Source: Citrobacter sp. Awk 4
GTDB lineage: Bacteria; Pseudomonadota; Gammaproteobacteria; Enterobacterales; Enterobacteriaceae
Reading direction: 5' to 3'
Assembly (NCBI RefSeq): GCF_028069725.1
Contig: NZ_JANEWG010000008.1
Location: 1 to 64,000, forward strand
DNA: 64,000 bases
In this document: one piece after another, positions 42,519 through 51,902 of the stretch
Layout of the letters: every line of letters begins with the position of its first letter
Numbering within the stretch: the stretch's first letter is position 1
The notes under the pieces: model-generated
Seen by the model: only the letters and a program-made list of their open reading frames with translations
What the model was told of the DNA's origin: nothing
Database searches by the model: none
Translations under genes and position numbers: made by a program

Positions 42519-43544
42519 GTGATGCCTCAATCTCTCCCTCACTCTACCCCGCCGAAAAAGCGCTTTCGCTGGTCGACGGGGATGCCGCAACTGGTGGCGT
42601 TAGCGTTGGTGCTGCTGGTGGATAGCGTTGTGGCGCCGCACTTCTGGCAGGTGATATTGCAGGATGGCCGACTCTTCGGTAGCCCGATTGATATTTTGAA
42701 CCGCGCCGCGCCAGTGGCGCTGTTGGCGATCGGCATGACGCTGGTGATTGCCACCGGGGGGATCGATCTTTCTGTTGGGGCTGTGATGGCGATAGCCGGG
42801 GCGACCACTGCCGCCATGACGGTCGCCGGGCACAGTTTGCCCGTCGTTCTGCTGGCTGCGCTGGGGACGGGGATTCTGGCGGGGTTATGGAACGGTATTC
42901 TGGTGGCGCTCCTTAAAATCCAGCCGTTTGTCGCAACGCTGATCCTGATGGTCGCCGGGCGCGGGGTTGCGCAACTGATCACCTCTGGACAGATTGTGAC
43001 CTTCAATGCGCCGGATCTCTCGTGGTTTGGCAGCGGCTCACTGTTGCTGTTGCCGACGCCGGTCATTATCGCCGTGTGCACGCTGGTGTTGTTTTGGCTG
43101 TTGACCCGCAAAACGGCGCTGGGGATGTTTATTGAAGCCGTGGGGATCAACATTCGGGCGGCCAAAAATGCCGGGGTAAACACGCGGATTATTGTCATGC
43201 TCACCTATGTTCTGAGCGGCGTGTGCGCCGCCATCGCCGGTATCATTGTCACCGCTGACATTCGTGGAGCAGACGCCAATAACGCCGGGTTATGGCTGGA
43301 ACTGGATGCCATTCTGGCGGTGGTGATTGGTGGCGGCTCGCTGATGGGAGGGCGGTTTAATTTGCTGCTTTCGGTGATAGGCGCGTTGATTATCCAGGGG
43401 ATGAATACCGGGATTTTGCTGTCCGGTTTTCCACCTGAGATGAATCAGGTCGTTAAAGCCATCGTCGTATTGTGCGTGCTGATTGTGCAGTCTCAGCGCT
43501 TTATCAGCGTGATAAAAGGAGTGCGTGGTCATGATAAAACGTAA
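42519..43544 (+). CDS. ytfT: YtfT, galactofuranose ABC transporter permease
   Basis: 341 residues of the BPD_transp_2 family, with about eight to ten membrane segments and the hallmark TGGIDLSVGAVMAIAGA (residues about 80-96). The start is ambiguous: ATG (42516), GTG (42519) and ATG (42522) are consecutive, after AAGGAG at 42507-42512. GTG gives the E. coli length and 42522 the best spacing. It overlaps yjfF by 14 bases and pairs with it as a heterodimer. Confidence 0.95.
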   Translation: MMPQSLPHSTPPKKRFRWSTGMPQLVALALVLLVDSVVAPHFWQVILQDGRLFGSPIDILNRAAPVALLAIGMTLVIATGGIDLSVGAVMAIAGATTAAMTVAGHSLPVVLLAALGTGILAGLWNGILVALLKIQPFVATLILMVAGRGVAQLITSGQIVTFNAPDLSWFGSGSLLLLPTPVIIAVCTLVLFWLLTRKTALGMFIEAVGINIRAAKNAGVNTRIIVMLTYVLSGVCAAIAGIIVTADIRGADANNAGLWLELDAILAVVIGGGSLMGGRFNLLLSVIGALIIQGMNTGILLSGFPPEMNQVVKAIVVLCVLIVQSQRFISVIKGVRGHDKT

Positions 43545-44523
43545 TTTGCCGTTAATGATCACCCTTGGGGTCTTTGTGCTGGGGTATCTCTGGTGCCTGA
43601 CGCAGTTTCCCGGTTTCGCCTCCACGCGGGTGATCTGCAACATCCTGACCGATAACGCGTTTCTGGGGATTATTGCCGTCGGAATGACTTTCGTGATCCT
43701 CTCCGGTGGGATCGATCTCTCCGTCGGGTCGGTGATCGCTTTCACCGGCGTGTTCCTCGCGAAAGCCATCGGTGACTGGGGGATTTCGCCGCTATTGGCG
43801 TTTCCGCTGATACTGGCGATGGGCTGTGGGTTTGGGGCATTCATGGGACTGCTGATTGATGCGCTGAAAATCCCCGCGTTTATCATTACCCTCGCGGGAA
43901 TGTTTTTTCTGCGCGGCGTCAGCTATCTGGTTTCCGAAGAGTCAATTCCGATCAACCATCCTGTGTATGACACGCTCTCAAGCCTGGCGTGGAAAATCCC
44001 CGGTGGCGGTCGCCTGAGCGCGATGGGGTTACTGATGCTGGCGGTGGTAGTGATAGGCATTTTTCTGGCTCATCGTACGCGGTTTGGGAATCAGGTTTAT
44101 GCCATTGGTGGGAGTGCGACGTCAGCGAATCTGATGGGGATTTCAACGCGCAGTATGACCATTCGCATCTATATGCTCTCGACCGGGCTGGCGACGCTCG
44201 CCGGTATTGTGTTCTCGCTCTATACCCAGGCCGGTTACGCGCTGGCGGGTGTTGGCGTCGAGCTGGATGCTATCGCCTCGGTGGTTATTGGCGGCACCCT
44301 GCTGAGCGGCGGCGTAGGGACGGTGTTAGGCACACTCTTCGGCGTGGCAATCCAGGGGCTGATTCAGACCTACATTAATTTTGACGGGACGCTCAGTTCC
44401 TGGTGGACGAAAATCGCTATCGGCATTTTGTTGTTTATTTTTATTGCGTTACAGCGTGGTTTAACGGTGTTGTGGGAGAATCGGCAGAATGCGGTGGTAA
44501 TGCGCGTGGCGACGAAGCCATAA
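43531..44523 (+). CDS. yjfF: YjfF, galactofuranose ABC transporter permease
   Basis: 330 residues, second BPD_transp_2 permease with SGGIDLSVGSVIAFTGVF near residue 58-76. The ATG at 43531 lies inside the end of ytfT, with AAGGAG upstream, so translation is coupled. The C-terminus differs from E. coli in the last dozen residues, which is usual for such tails. It is the last gene of the galactofuranose operon. Confidence 0.96.
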   Translation: MIKRNLPLMITLGVFVLGYLWCLTQFPGFASTRVICNILTDNAFLGIIAVGMTFVILSGGIDLSVGSVIAFTGVFLAKAIGDWGISPLLAFPLILAMGCGFGAFMGLLIDALKIPAFIITLAGMFFLRGVSYLVSEESIPINHPVYDTLSSLAWKIPGGGRLSAMGLLMLAVVVIGIFLAHRTRFGNQVYAIGGSATSANLMGISTRSMTIRIYMLSTGLATLAGIVFSLYTQAGYALAGVGVELDAIASVVIGGTLLSGGVGTVLGTLFGVAIQGLIQTYINFDGTLSSWWTKIAIGILLFIFIALQRGLTVLWENRQNAVVMRVATKP

Positions 44524-44565
44524 CGTGCCGGGCGGCGCTAACGCTACAGTTCGACATCAGAGACA

Positions 44566-44597
44566 GGCCCGATAAGCGAAGCGCCATCGGGCCTTTT
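44566..44597 (+). terminator. Terminator-like REP after yjfF
   Basis: Stem GGCCCGAT (44566-44573) with ATCGGGCC (44586-44593) followed by TTTT. It ends the ytfQRT-yjfF transcript just before the 3' end of the convergent fbp. Confidence 0.8.
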
Positions 44598-44609
44598 CAA
44601 TGACAGGAA

Positions 44610-45608
44610 TTACGCGTCCGGGAACTCACGGATAAAGCGTTCGACGTCTTCAACCATATGGTTGTTACCCACGAAGAACGAACGGCGCTGGTGCAGGCTT
44701 TCCGGGGTGATATCCAGAATGCGCTCTTTACCGTCGCTGGCTTTGCCGCCGGCTTGCTCAGCCAGGAAAGCCATTGGGTTGCATTCGTACAGCAGGCGCA
44801 GTTTCCCGTCCGGGTGGCTGGCGGTGCTTGGGTAGAGGTAGATCCCGCCTTTGAGCAGGTTACGATGGAAATCCGCCACCAGGGAACCAATATAGCGCGA
44901 GGTGTACGGGCGCTGCGTTGGTTTGTCTTCTTCCTGGCAGAACTTGATGTATTTCTTCACGCCCATCGGGAAGCGAATGTAGTTGCCTTCGTTAATGGAA
45001 TAGGTGCTTCCTTTTGCCGGGAAACGCATACGTTCCTGGCTGAGGCAGAAAACGCCGAGAGAAGGATCGTAGGTGAAGGCATGTACGCCGCAACCGGTGG
45101 TATAGACCAGCATGGTTGAGGAGCCGTAAACGACGTAGCCCGCAGCGACCTGCTTGTTACCGGGTTGCAGGAAATCTTCTTCGGTCACCGGTGTGCCAAC
45201 AGGCGTAACACGGCGGTAAATGGAGAAAATTGTGCCGACAGAGACGTTAACATCGATGTTGGAAGAGCCATCCAGCGGATCCATCAGGACAACATACTTC
45301 GCGTGTTCACACCCTTCAAAGACGACAATCTCATCTTCTTCTTCAGAGGCGATACCAGCAACAATATCACGCGCCTTCAGTGCAGCTTTCAGTTTTTCGT
45401 TCGCAAACAGGTCGAGTTTTTGTTGAACTTCGCCCTGTACGTTCTCAGCACCGCTGGCACCCAGGATATCGACCAGTCCGGCCTTGTTGATATCGCGGTG
45501 GATGATCTTGGCGCCCAGTTTTATCGCCGACAGCAAAGCAGTGAGTTCACCCGTAGCATGAGAAAACTCGTGCTGCTTTTCGACAATAAATTCACCTAAC
45601 GTTTTCAT
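44610..45608 (-). CDS. fbp: Fbp, fructose-1,6-bisphosphatase class I
   Basis: 332 residues, as in E. coli. It has the metal motif [25 protein letters not shown] (Asp/Asp/Glu cluster near residues 110-120), the acidic [10 protein letters not shown] before it and the substrate loop [12 protein letters not shown]. It is a gluconeogenic enzyme, inhibited by AMP. It converges on yjfF and lies divergent to mpl. Confidence 0.98.
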   Translation of the reverse strand: MKTLGEFIVEKQHEFSHATGELTALLSAIKLGAKIIHRDINKAGLVDILGASGAENVQGEVQQKLDLFANEKLKAALKARDIVAGIASEEEDEIVVFEGCEHAKYVVLMDPLDGSSNIDVNVSVGTIFSIYRRVTPVGTPVTEEDFLQPGNKQVAAGYVVYGSSTMLVYTTGCGVHAFTYDPSLGVFCLSQERMRFPAKGSTYSINEGNYIRFPMGVKKYIKFCQEEDKPTQRPYTSRYIGSLVADFHRNLLKGGIYLYPSTASHPDGKLRLLYECNPMAFLAEQAGGKASDGKERILDITPESLHQRRSFFVGNNHMVEDVERFIREFPDA

Positions 45609-45783
45609 AACACTTTCCCTGCAATCAATGTGGAGTAAAGCGACCGAGGCAATCTTAACAAATATTACGTGGGCTGCGCTTAGGTGAATCGCGCCAGCAA
45701 ACTACGGAATCGCCTGAAATACATTTCTCAGTCGCATAACATGTGCGTAAAATGGCCCCCAGATTAAAAAAGGATAGTGACGT

Positions 45784-47151
45784 ATGCGCATTCATATTTT
45801 GGGAATTTGTGGCACTTTCATGGGCGGTCTGGCGATGCTGGCGCGCTCGCTCGGTCATGAAGTAACGGGTTCGGACGCCAATGTGTATCCGCCGATGAGT
45901 ACCTTACTTGAGAATCAGGGTATCTCTCTGATTCAGGGTTACGATGCCAGCCAGCTCGACCCACAGCCGGATCTGGTCATCATTGGCAATGCCATGACCC
46001 GTGGAAATCCCTGCGTTGAGGCGGTGCTGGAAAAAAACATTCCCTTCATGTCTGGCCCACAGTGGCTGCATGACTTTGTTCTGCGCGATCGTTGGGTGCT
46101 GGCGGTGGCGGGAACGCACGGCAAAACCACCACGGCGGGGATGGCGACCTGGATTCTGGAGGTCTGCGGTTACAAACCGGGGTTTGTGATTGGTGGCGTG
46201 CCGGGCAACTTTGATGTCTCCGCTCGCCTCGGTGAGAGCGAATTCTTCGTCATTGAGGCTGACGAGTATGACTGTGCGTTCTTCGACAAACGCTCCAAGT
46301 TCGTTCACTACTGCCCACGTACGCTGATCCTGAATAACCTTGAGTTTGATCACGCGGATATCTTTGACGATCTGAAAGCGATCCAGAAACAGTTCCACCA
46401 TCTGGTCCGAATCGTCCCTGGGCAAGGGAAGATCATCTGGCCTGAAAACGACATCAACCTGAAGCAGACGATGGCAATGGGATGCTGGAGTGAACAGGAA
46501 CTGGTCGGCGAGCAGGGCCACTGGCAGGCGAAAAAACTGAACACCGAAGCGTCTGAGTGGGAAGTGTGGCTGGACGGTGAGAAAGTCGGTGAAGTGAAGT
46601 GGGCGCTGGTCGGCGAACACAACATGCATAACGGGTTGATGGCGATTGCCGCCGCGCGTCACGTGGGCGTGCTGCCGGCTGATGCGGCTAACGCGCTGGG
46701 ATCGTTTGTCAATGCGCGTCGCCGCCTGGAACTGCGCGGGCAGGCCAATGGCGTGACGGTGTATGATGATTTTGCGCATCATCCAACGGCCATTCTCGCG
46801 ACCCTTGCCGCTCTGCGCGGTAAAGTGGGCGGCACAGCGCGGATCATCGCGGTACTGGAACCTCGCTCGAATACCATGAAGATGGGGGTCTGCAAAGACG
46901 ATCTGGCGCCGTCGTTAGGACGTGCGGATGAAGTGTTCTTGCTGCAACCGCAACATATTCCGTGGCAGGTCGCGGAAGTCGCAGAAGCGTGTGTACAGCC
47001 TGCGCACTGGCATTCAGATGTGGATACATTGGCGGATATGGTGGTGAAAACCGCCCAGCCAGGCGACCATATTCTGGTGATGAGTAACGGTGGATTCGGT
47101 GGGATCCATCAAAAACTGTTAGACAAACTCGCGGCGAAAGCGCAGCAGTGA
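45784..47151 (+). CDS. mpl: Mpl, UDP-MurNAc:L-Ala-gamma-D-Glu-meso-DAP ligase
   Basis: 455 residues (E. coli 457). The Mur ligase order is visible: N-terminal UMP-binding domain (HILGICGTFMGGLAMLAR), ATP loop AGTHGKTTTAGM near residue 110, central domain with FVIEADEYDCAFFDKRSKFVHY, and the C-terminal domain with YDDFAHHPTAI and EPRSNTMKMG. It joins recycled murein tripeptide to UDP-MurNAc, saving cell-wall synthesis. It has a strong terminator. Confidence 0.97.
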   Translation: MRIHILGICGTFMGGLAMLARSLGHEVTGSDANVYPPMSTLLENQGISLIQGYDASQLDPQPDLVIIGNAMTRGNPCVEAVLEKNIPFMSGPQWLHDFVLRDRWVLAVAGTHGKTTTAGMATWILEVCGYKPGFVIGGVPGNFDVSARLGESEFFVIEADEYDCAFFDKRSKFVHYCPRTLILNNLEFDHADIFDDLKAIQKQFHHLVRIVPGQGKIIWPENDINLKQTMAMGCWSEQELVGEQGHWQAKKLNTEASEWEVWLDGEKVGEVKWALVGEHNMHNGLMAIAAARHVGVLPADAANALGSFVNARRRLELRGQANGVTVYDDFAHHPTAILATLAALRGKVGGTARIIAVLEPRSNTMKMGVCKDDLAPSLGRADEVFLLQPQHIPWQVAEVAEACVQPAHWHSDVDTLADMVVKTAQPGDHILVMSNGGFGGIHQKLLDKLAAKAQQ

Positions 47152-47174
47152 TCAACAGAACGTAATGTCATGAT

Positions 47175-47204
47175 GGCCAGCGTAATCCTGCTGGCCTTTT
47201 TTAT
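47175..47204 (+). terminator. Intrinsic terminator of mpl
   Basis: Stem GGCCAGC (47175-47181) with GCTGGCC (47190-47196) and an eight-base loop, followed by TTTTTTATT. Confidence 0.92.
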
Positions 47205-47275
47205 TCCTTCGCCCTGGTCGCGAAGGCTTTTTTTTACTCGTTTTACGATGAATAACGGATCCCGGAACACCCTTC

Positions 47276-49006
47276 ATGATGCCTGACTCCCTGAATCCCG
47301 ATGTGATTTACCATAACGGTAAAATTTATACGGCAGATAAGTCCGATCAATTTTGTGAAGCTATCGCCATCAAACAAGGCTATATCGCCGCGGTCGGCAG
47401 CAGTCATGAACTGCTGGCGCTGGCGGGGGCGCAAACGGAAGTGATCGACCTTGAAAAAAGGGTTGTACTGCCAGGGCTTATCGATAGTCATATGCATCCA
47501 TTCTGGGGGGGAAAGCAGCTGCGTGGCTGTAATCTGAACTATGCGGCGCTGACTGTAGAAGAGACGCTGGCGTTGATTCAGAAGCATCTTGATGATGACC
47601 CGCTGAAAGAAGAAGACGACTGGTTATCCGTGCGTGCGTGGCAGCGTCAGGCGATGATCCCAGCCGGTGCCGACATGTGCCGTCAATCGCTGGATACGTT
47701 GAACACGCGCCGCCCGGTGGTGCTTTTTTCCAATGACTGCCATACGCTGGCGGCCAACAGCCGTGCGCTGGAGATGCTGGGCATCACTGAAGAGACCCCG
47801 GTTCCGGCGGATGGCAAAATCGGCCGGGATGAAGAGGGGCGTTTAAACGGTATTCTGGAAGATGCGCCAGCCATGCGCGCTTTCGACAGCATTCCAACCG
47901 GTACGCCGGAACAGTGCGTTCTGATTGCCCGTCATGTTCAGCGGGTCCTGAATCAGCAAGGCGTAACCACAGTCATGGATACCCGGGTTTACGAAGAGCA
48001 ACTTAAGGCGTTCGCCGCTCTGCGTGATAGCGGCGAGTTAACCCTGCGGATGTGCGGCGCGCGTGAAATTACGCCGGACAGCGTTGCGGGTCCACAGGAT
48101 GCCGGCCGCGCGCTGGATGAACTTGTCGACTTTAACCAACGCTGGAATGATCCTGTGTGGCAGCCCGCGCCTGGTTTTGGCGTCAGCCATGTGAAGTTTT
48201 TTGTTGATGGCGTGCTCCAGCCCCCGACCATGACCGCATCGCTGCTGCAGCCCTACCGTAAAAACCGCGGGACGCACGCGCAACCTGACTGGCAGCCGAC
48301 AGAAGACTACGGCGATCTCTACTTCACCCCCGAGGTATTTAATGCGCTGATTAAGGAGTGCGGACGTACCGGCGTTCACCCGCATATGCATACGGTGGCG
48401 GAAGGGGCGATAGAGATGGCGCTGGATGCGTTGCAGGAGATGCGTCAGGCCTGGCCGCAGAAGGACGTCCGTCCGGGTCTTGCGCACAATGAGCTTGCGG
48501 CGGCGCATCAGTATGCCCGTTTTGCTGAACTGGATGTTACGGCGGTCCTCTCCTATCAGTGGGCGGGATTACCGGCGGTGTTGATTGAAGAAGAACGCGC
48601 CATGCTGGGTGAAGAGCGATTCCCGCATCTTGAACCGCAAGGGCGATTCCTGGACGCTGGCGCGCGTCTGGCGTATGGCAGTGACTGGCCAATAGACCGT
48701 CTTGATGAGTGGTATAACCTGCAAATTGCTATGACGCGCCGGGCGTGGGATGCCGAAGGCAATCCTGCGGGCCCGCGTCTTGATAATGACCGCAATTTAA
48801 CCCTGACAGAAGTATTGCGATCCGCCACGATCGACGCTGCCTATATGATTGCCCGCGATCGTGAAGTGGGTTCTCTCGAACCTGGCAAGCTGGCCGATCT
48901 GATTGTCCTGAAAGACGATATTTTCAGTAATCCTCCGGAAACCTTATTCAAAACGCGGGTGCTGCGTACGGTTGTCGGCGGTAAAGTGGTTTGGCAGGAC
49001 GCCTGA
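47276..49006 (+). CDS. YtcJ-like metal-dependent amidohydrolase
   Basis: 576 residues, close to the 530-580 of the YtcJ/AepA-like (Amidohydro_3) family. The metal ligands are visible: LPGLIDSHMHPFWG near residue 67, VHPHMHTVAEGAIE near 365, and the late AYGSDWPIDRLDEW, with a C-terminal GSLEPGKLADLIVLKDDIF typical of amidohydrolases. Such enzymes cleave N-acyl or N-formyl groups; the substrate is not known. There is no signal peptide. A permease gene follows 282 bases later, so uptake and hydrolysis of the same amide is plausible. The ATG at 47276 is directly followed by a second ATG; the ribosome site is weak. Confidence 0.87.
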   Translation: MMPDSLNPDVIYHNGKIYTADKSDQFCEAIAIKQGYIAAVGSSHELLALAGAQTEVIDLEKRVVLPGLIDSHMHPFWGGKQLRGCNLNYAALTVEETLALIQKHLDDDPLKEEDDWLSVRAWQRQAMIPAGADMCRQSLDTLNTRRPVVLFSNDCHTLAANSRALEMLGITEETPVPADGKIGRDEEGRLNGILEDAPAMRAFDSIPTGTPEQCVLIARHVQRVLNQQGVTTVMDTRVYEEQLKAFAALRDSGELTLRMCGAREITPDSVAGPQDAGRALDELVDFNQRWNDPVWQPAPGFGVSHVKFFVDGVLQPPTMTASLLQPYRKNRGTHAQPDWQPTEDYGDLYFTPEVFNALIKECGRTGVHPHMHTVAEGAIEMALDALQEMRQAWPQKDVRPGLAHNELAAAHQYARFAELDVTAVLSYQWAGLPAVLIEEERAMLGEERFPHLEPQGRFLDAGARLAYGSDWPIDRLDEWYNLQIAMTRRAWDAEGNPAGPRLDNDRNLTLTEVLRSATIDAAYMIARDREVGSLEPGKLADLIVLKDDIFSNPPETLFKTRVLRTVVGGKVVWQDA

Positions 49007-49018
49007 TAGTGTGAAATA

Positions 49019-49057
49019 AACAGCCTGTTTCTGTTACGGAAACAGGCTGTTCTATTT
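49019..49057 (+). terminator. Intrinsic terminator of the amidohydrolase gene
   Basis: A perfect 13-base stem: AACAGCCTGTTTC (49019-49031) with GAAACAGGCTGTT (49039-49051), followed by CTATTTAT. The strength of the stem makes up for a modest T-run. Confidence 0.85.
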
Positions 49058-49288
49058 ATGGAATTGTATTTAAGCAGAATAAATAACGTCGAGTCCATTT
49101 TGTTTTCGACGTTCTATAAATTTACATGTGAAATAAGTTAATAAAATTAAAGTAAATAATTTTAATTGAATAGAACGCTTATTATGCTTTTCAAAATCTT
49201 ACCCATATGTAAAAATCCGCGGTCTTTTTTTGATTATAAATAAACCTTTCAACGGTGCCTGTTAACAGCGCCAGGAGATGATACGGGA
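49058..49288 (+). promoter_or_regulatory. AT-rich leader upstream of the APC permease
   Basis: A strongly AT-rich stretch with an 8-base inverted repeat AACGTCGA (49085-49092) / TCGACGTT (49106-49113). The rest is A/T-rich, as in H-NS-bound promoters. The permease probably has its own promoter here, so the amidohydrolase and permease need not share a transcript. No -35/-10 pair stands out. Confidence 0.45.
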
Positions 49289-50632
49289 ATGCCACAAAAA
49301 CATCAGCTACGAAGAGTGCTTAAAACACCGGCCCTGGTCGCATTTGGTCTGGCGTATATGGTTCCGCTGGGAGTATTTACCACCTACGGACAGGTGACTG
49401 TCCTCAGTGAAGGGCATTTGCCTGTCGCCTATCTCGTGACGATTGCGACGATTCTGTTTACTGCGTTGAGTTACTGTCGTATGACCAGCGCGTTGCCGCT
49501 GGCCGGTTCTGCTTATTCCTATGTTCAGCGTAGCTTTGGCGGCAGAATGGGATTTTTAGTGGGTTGGGCGCAGATCCTGGATTATTTATTCCTGCCAATT
49601 CTGAATTATCTTGTTTTAGGCATCTTCCTGCATGAGGCATTCCCGGCGATCCCGGCGCCTGTCTTTGTTCTGGCATCTATTATATCGGTCAGTCTACTGA
49701 ATATTCTTGGCGTACGACTGATGACCTCCGTTAATTTCACCTTAATCGCGGCACAGTTAATTTTTATCGTGCTGTTTATCGCCCTTTCTTTTAGCCAGGC
49801 TGATTTGAGTCCGGATGCGCTGCTGCGTCCTCTGTTAGTGGACAGCGGGCATCTGGGCGGATTGCTGGCCGGTGCGGCGGTACTTTGCCTGGCGTTTTTA
49901 GGGTTTGACGCTATCGCGACAATGGCGGAAGAGGCTGATGATGCGAAACGGACATTACCTCGCGCCATTATCATTACCGTCCTGCTGGCTGGCGTTATCT
50001 TTATCGCCGTGTCGTATGCCGCGCATTTGATCTACCCGGACTGGCAATCGCTGATCCCGGTTCAGGATACCGCAAGCCTGGTGGTGTCGGAAAAAGTCGG
50101 CGGCAAATGGATGTACAACTTCTTTATGGCGGCTTACCTGACCGGCGTTTATGCCTCTGCAATGACGGCGCAGACCGGCGTATCGCGTATCTTCTACGCC
50201 ATGGGACGTGAAGGCGTTTTGCCGAGAAAAATCTTTTTCCATCTGCATAAGCGTTTCCATACCCCGTATCGGGCGATTATTTTTGTGGCGCTGGTATCCC
50301 TGACGGCGCTGGAGTTGAGCCTGGATCTTGTCGTTTCGATGATCAGTTTCGGGGCGCTCGTCGCGTTTACATTTGTGAACCTCAGCGTCATCAAACACTT
50401 TCTGATCAATGAACAACGCCGTGGCGCCGCTGCGCTGTTTCACTATGGTCTGTTGCCGTTACTGGGGGTAGGGATGTCGGTGTGGCTGTGGACGAACCTG
50501 GCGCCGGATGCGTTAAAAGTGGGCCTCGTGTGGCTGGCGGGCGGGTTTGCCTGGCTGCTGTATATGACGCGCGGATTACGCCAGTCGCCGCCGTCCGTTG
50601 ATTATGATGAAATCGCTCACCTGATTGATTAA
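49289..50632 (+). CDS. APC-superfamily amino acid/polyamine permease (PuuP-like)
   Basis: 447 residues with 12 membrane segments. The start LKTPALVAFGLAYMVPLGVFTTYG and the segment LAFLGFDAIATMAEEADDAKRTLPRAI (residues about 200-225) are typical of the APC superfamily, and nearest in feel to PuuP and related putrescine or amino acid importers. It is preceded by CCAGGAGATGATACGGGA. It lies after the amidohydrolase, with an AT-rich spacer, and is followed by a strong terminator. The true substrate is unknown. Confidence 0.85.
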   Translation: MPQKHQLRRVLKTPALVAFGLAYMVPLGVFTTYGQVTVLSEGHLPVAYLVTIATILFTALSYCRMTSALPLAGSAYSYVQRSFGGRMGFLVGWAQILDYLFLPILNYLVLGIFLHEAFPAIPAPVFVLASIISVSLLNILGVRLMTSVNFTLIAAQLIFIVLFIALSFSQADLSPDALLRPLLVDSGHLGGLLAGAAVLCLAFLGFDAIATMAEEADDAKRTLPRAIIITVLLAGVIFIAVSYAAHLIYPDWQSLIPVQDTASLVVSEKVGGKWMYNFFMAAYLTGVYASAMTAQTGVSRIFYAMGREGVLPRKIFFHLHKRFHTPYRAIIFVALVSLTALELSLDLVVSMISFGALVAFTFVNLSVIKHFLINEQRRGAAALFHYGLLPLLGVGMSVWLWTNLAPDALKVGLVWLAGGFAWLLYMTRGLRQSPPSVDYDEIAHLID

Positions 50633-50640
50633 TCATCTCT

Positions 50641-50668
50641 CCCGCGCACGTTGGTGCGCGGGTTTTCA
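50641..50668 (+). terminator. Intrinsic terminator of the APC permease gene
   Basis: Stem CCCGCGCAC (50641-50649) with GTGCGCGGG (50654-50662) around GTTG, followed by TTTT. It overlaps the GTG at 50651 that could be misread as a start for the next gene. Confidence 0.93.
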
Positions 50669-50689
50669 TTCACTTTTTTATCACCTGAT

Positions 50690-51214
50690 ATGCTGACCAG
50701 TAAAAAAATAACCTCGACAGAATCCCCGCTCTTTCAGCGCCTGGACGCGCTGTACTCAACGGCTTTCCCCTGGCACGAACAGCGGGAGATGCACGCAAAG
50801 CAACAGGCCATTGCCAGCCCGCATTACGCCCTTGAAGGGTGGTTTGAAGAGGAACAGTTTATTGGCCTGAGCGGATGCTGGAGCTTTGACGACTACGTTT
50901 ACGTTGAGCATCTGGCGATTGATGGGGCATTGCGCTCGCAGGGGTATGGCAAAATCCTGCTCGGGCAGATCCTTGCGCGTTCGCCAATGACGATTCTGGA
51001 GATAGATCCACTGACGACGGAAATCGCCGAAAAACGGCTGCGGTTTTACGAATCAATGGGGTTTTTTGCGAATCCCTGGCCGCACACGCATCCGGCGTAT
51101 CATCCGGGAATGGCCGGGCATGAGCTCATTGTGCTGAGTTATCCGGAGCCGATAGAGGCAGTGCAGTATGCTCGCTTCAATGCGGATTTATGCCACCGCG
51201 TCATGGCGCTATAA
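50690..51214 (+). CDS. GNAT-family N-acetyltransferase
   Basis: 174 residues from the ATG at 50690. The acetyl-CoA-binding core is VYVEHLAIDGALRSQGYGKILLGQIL near residues 78-104, with the (R/Q)xxGxG/A pattern read as RSQGYGK. It has the standard GNAT fold length. The acceptor is unknown. It lies between the permease and darP, after a terminator, and is probably monocistronic. An upstream GTG at 50651 lies inside the terminator hairpin and is unlikely to be a start. Confidence 0.87.
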   Translation: MLTSKKITSTESPLFQRLDALYSTAFPWHEQREMHAKQQAIASPHYALEGWFEEEQFIGLSGCWSFDDYVYVEHLAIDGALRSQGYGKILLGQILARSPMTILEIDPLTTEIAEKRLRFYESMGFFANPWPHTHPAYHPGMAGHELIVLSYPEPIEAVQYARFNADLCHRVMAL

Positions 51215-51243
51215 AAAATAATGCCCCAGCTTTGCTGAGGCAT
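51212..51243 (-). terminator. Terminator of darP
   Basis: Stem ATGCCcCAGC (51221-51230) with GCTGaGGCAT (51234-51243) and an A-rich stretch before it that reads as a T-rich tract on the - strand. Confidence 0.78.
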
Positions 51244-51254
51244 CCAGGGCGGAA

Positions 51255-51806
51255 TTACGCTTCGCTTTCCGCCAGTTCACGCAGATACTGGAAGATCTGG
51301 CGTGCCGACTTCGGTGGCTTGTTACCTTCTTTCTCTTTTTTGGCATTGCGAATCAGAGAACGAAGTTGCTGACGATCGGCGTTTGGCCACAGGTTCAGCA
51401 CTTCCTCAACCGCATCATCCCCTTCAACGATCAGACGATCGCGCAGTTGCTCAAGCTTGTGAAACAGCACGACCTGTTGGTTATGGCGATTCTTCAGCTT
51501 ATCCAGTGCCTGGCGGATCGGATCCACATCGCGCTGACGCAACATTTTACCAATCAACTGCAACTGACGGCGGCGGCCTTCCATTTTAATACGCTGGGCC
51601 AGTTCAATGGCTGCGCGCAGGTCCGCATCGAGCGGGATTTTATCCAGCGCGTTTTTCCCTAATTCCACCAGTTCCACACCCAGGCGTTTTAACTCCTCGG
51701 CGTCACGTTTAATTTCACTTTTACTGACCCAGATAATTTCATCGTCTTCGTCTTCGATGTCATCACCGGGAACGTCGTCGAGCCAGTCTTCGGGCTGCTT
51801 AGTCAT
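51255..51806 (-). CDS. darP: DarP (YjgA), dual-action ribosomal maturation protein
   Basis: 183 residues, as in E. coli YjgA/DarP. It is highly charged and helical ([36 protein letters not shown] at the N-terminus, [27 protein letters not shown] at the C-terminus). DarP binds late 50S intermediates and promotes peptidyl-transferase-centre maturation. It is divergent to tldE. Confidence 0.96.
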   Translation of the reverse strand: MTKQPEDWLDDVPGDDIEDEDDEIIWVSKSEIKRDAEELKRLGVELVELGKNALDKIPLDADLRAAIELAQRIKMEGRRRQLQLIGKMLRQRDVDPIRQALDKLKNRHNQQVVLFHKLEQLRDRLIVEGDDAVEEVLNLWPNADRQQLRSLIRNAKKEKEGNKPPKSARQIFQYLRELAESEA

Positions 51807-51902
51807 GTCAGGCTCCTTAAAAAAAAGAGGCTAATGTTACCAGTTAAGATGCGCACTGAAAAACGGTTCTCTGTTAGACTTCAGAGAAACTCTCTCTACA
51901 TT

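Noticed and set aside
45904..46782. Open frame of 292 codons on - opposite mpl
   Set aside because: It is an antisense shadow of mpl, without a ribosome site or recognisable fold.
50651..50689. GTG at 50651 as start of the GNAT gene
   Set aside because: The GTG lies in the stem-loop of the permease terminator. The ATG at 50690 gives a normal GNAT N-terminus.
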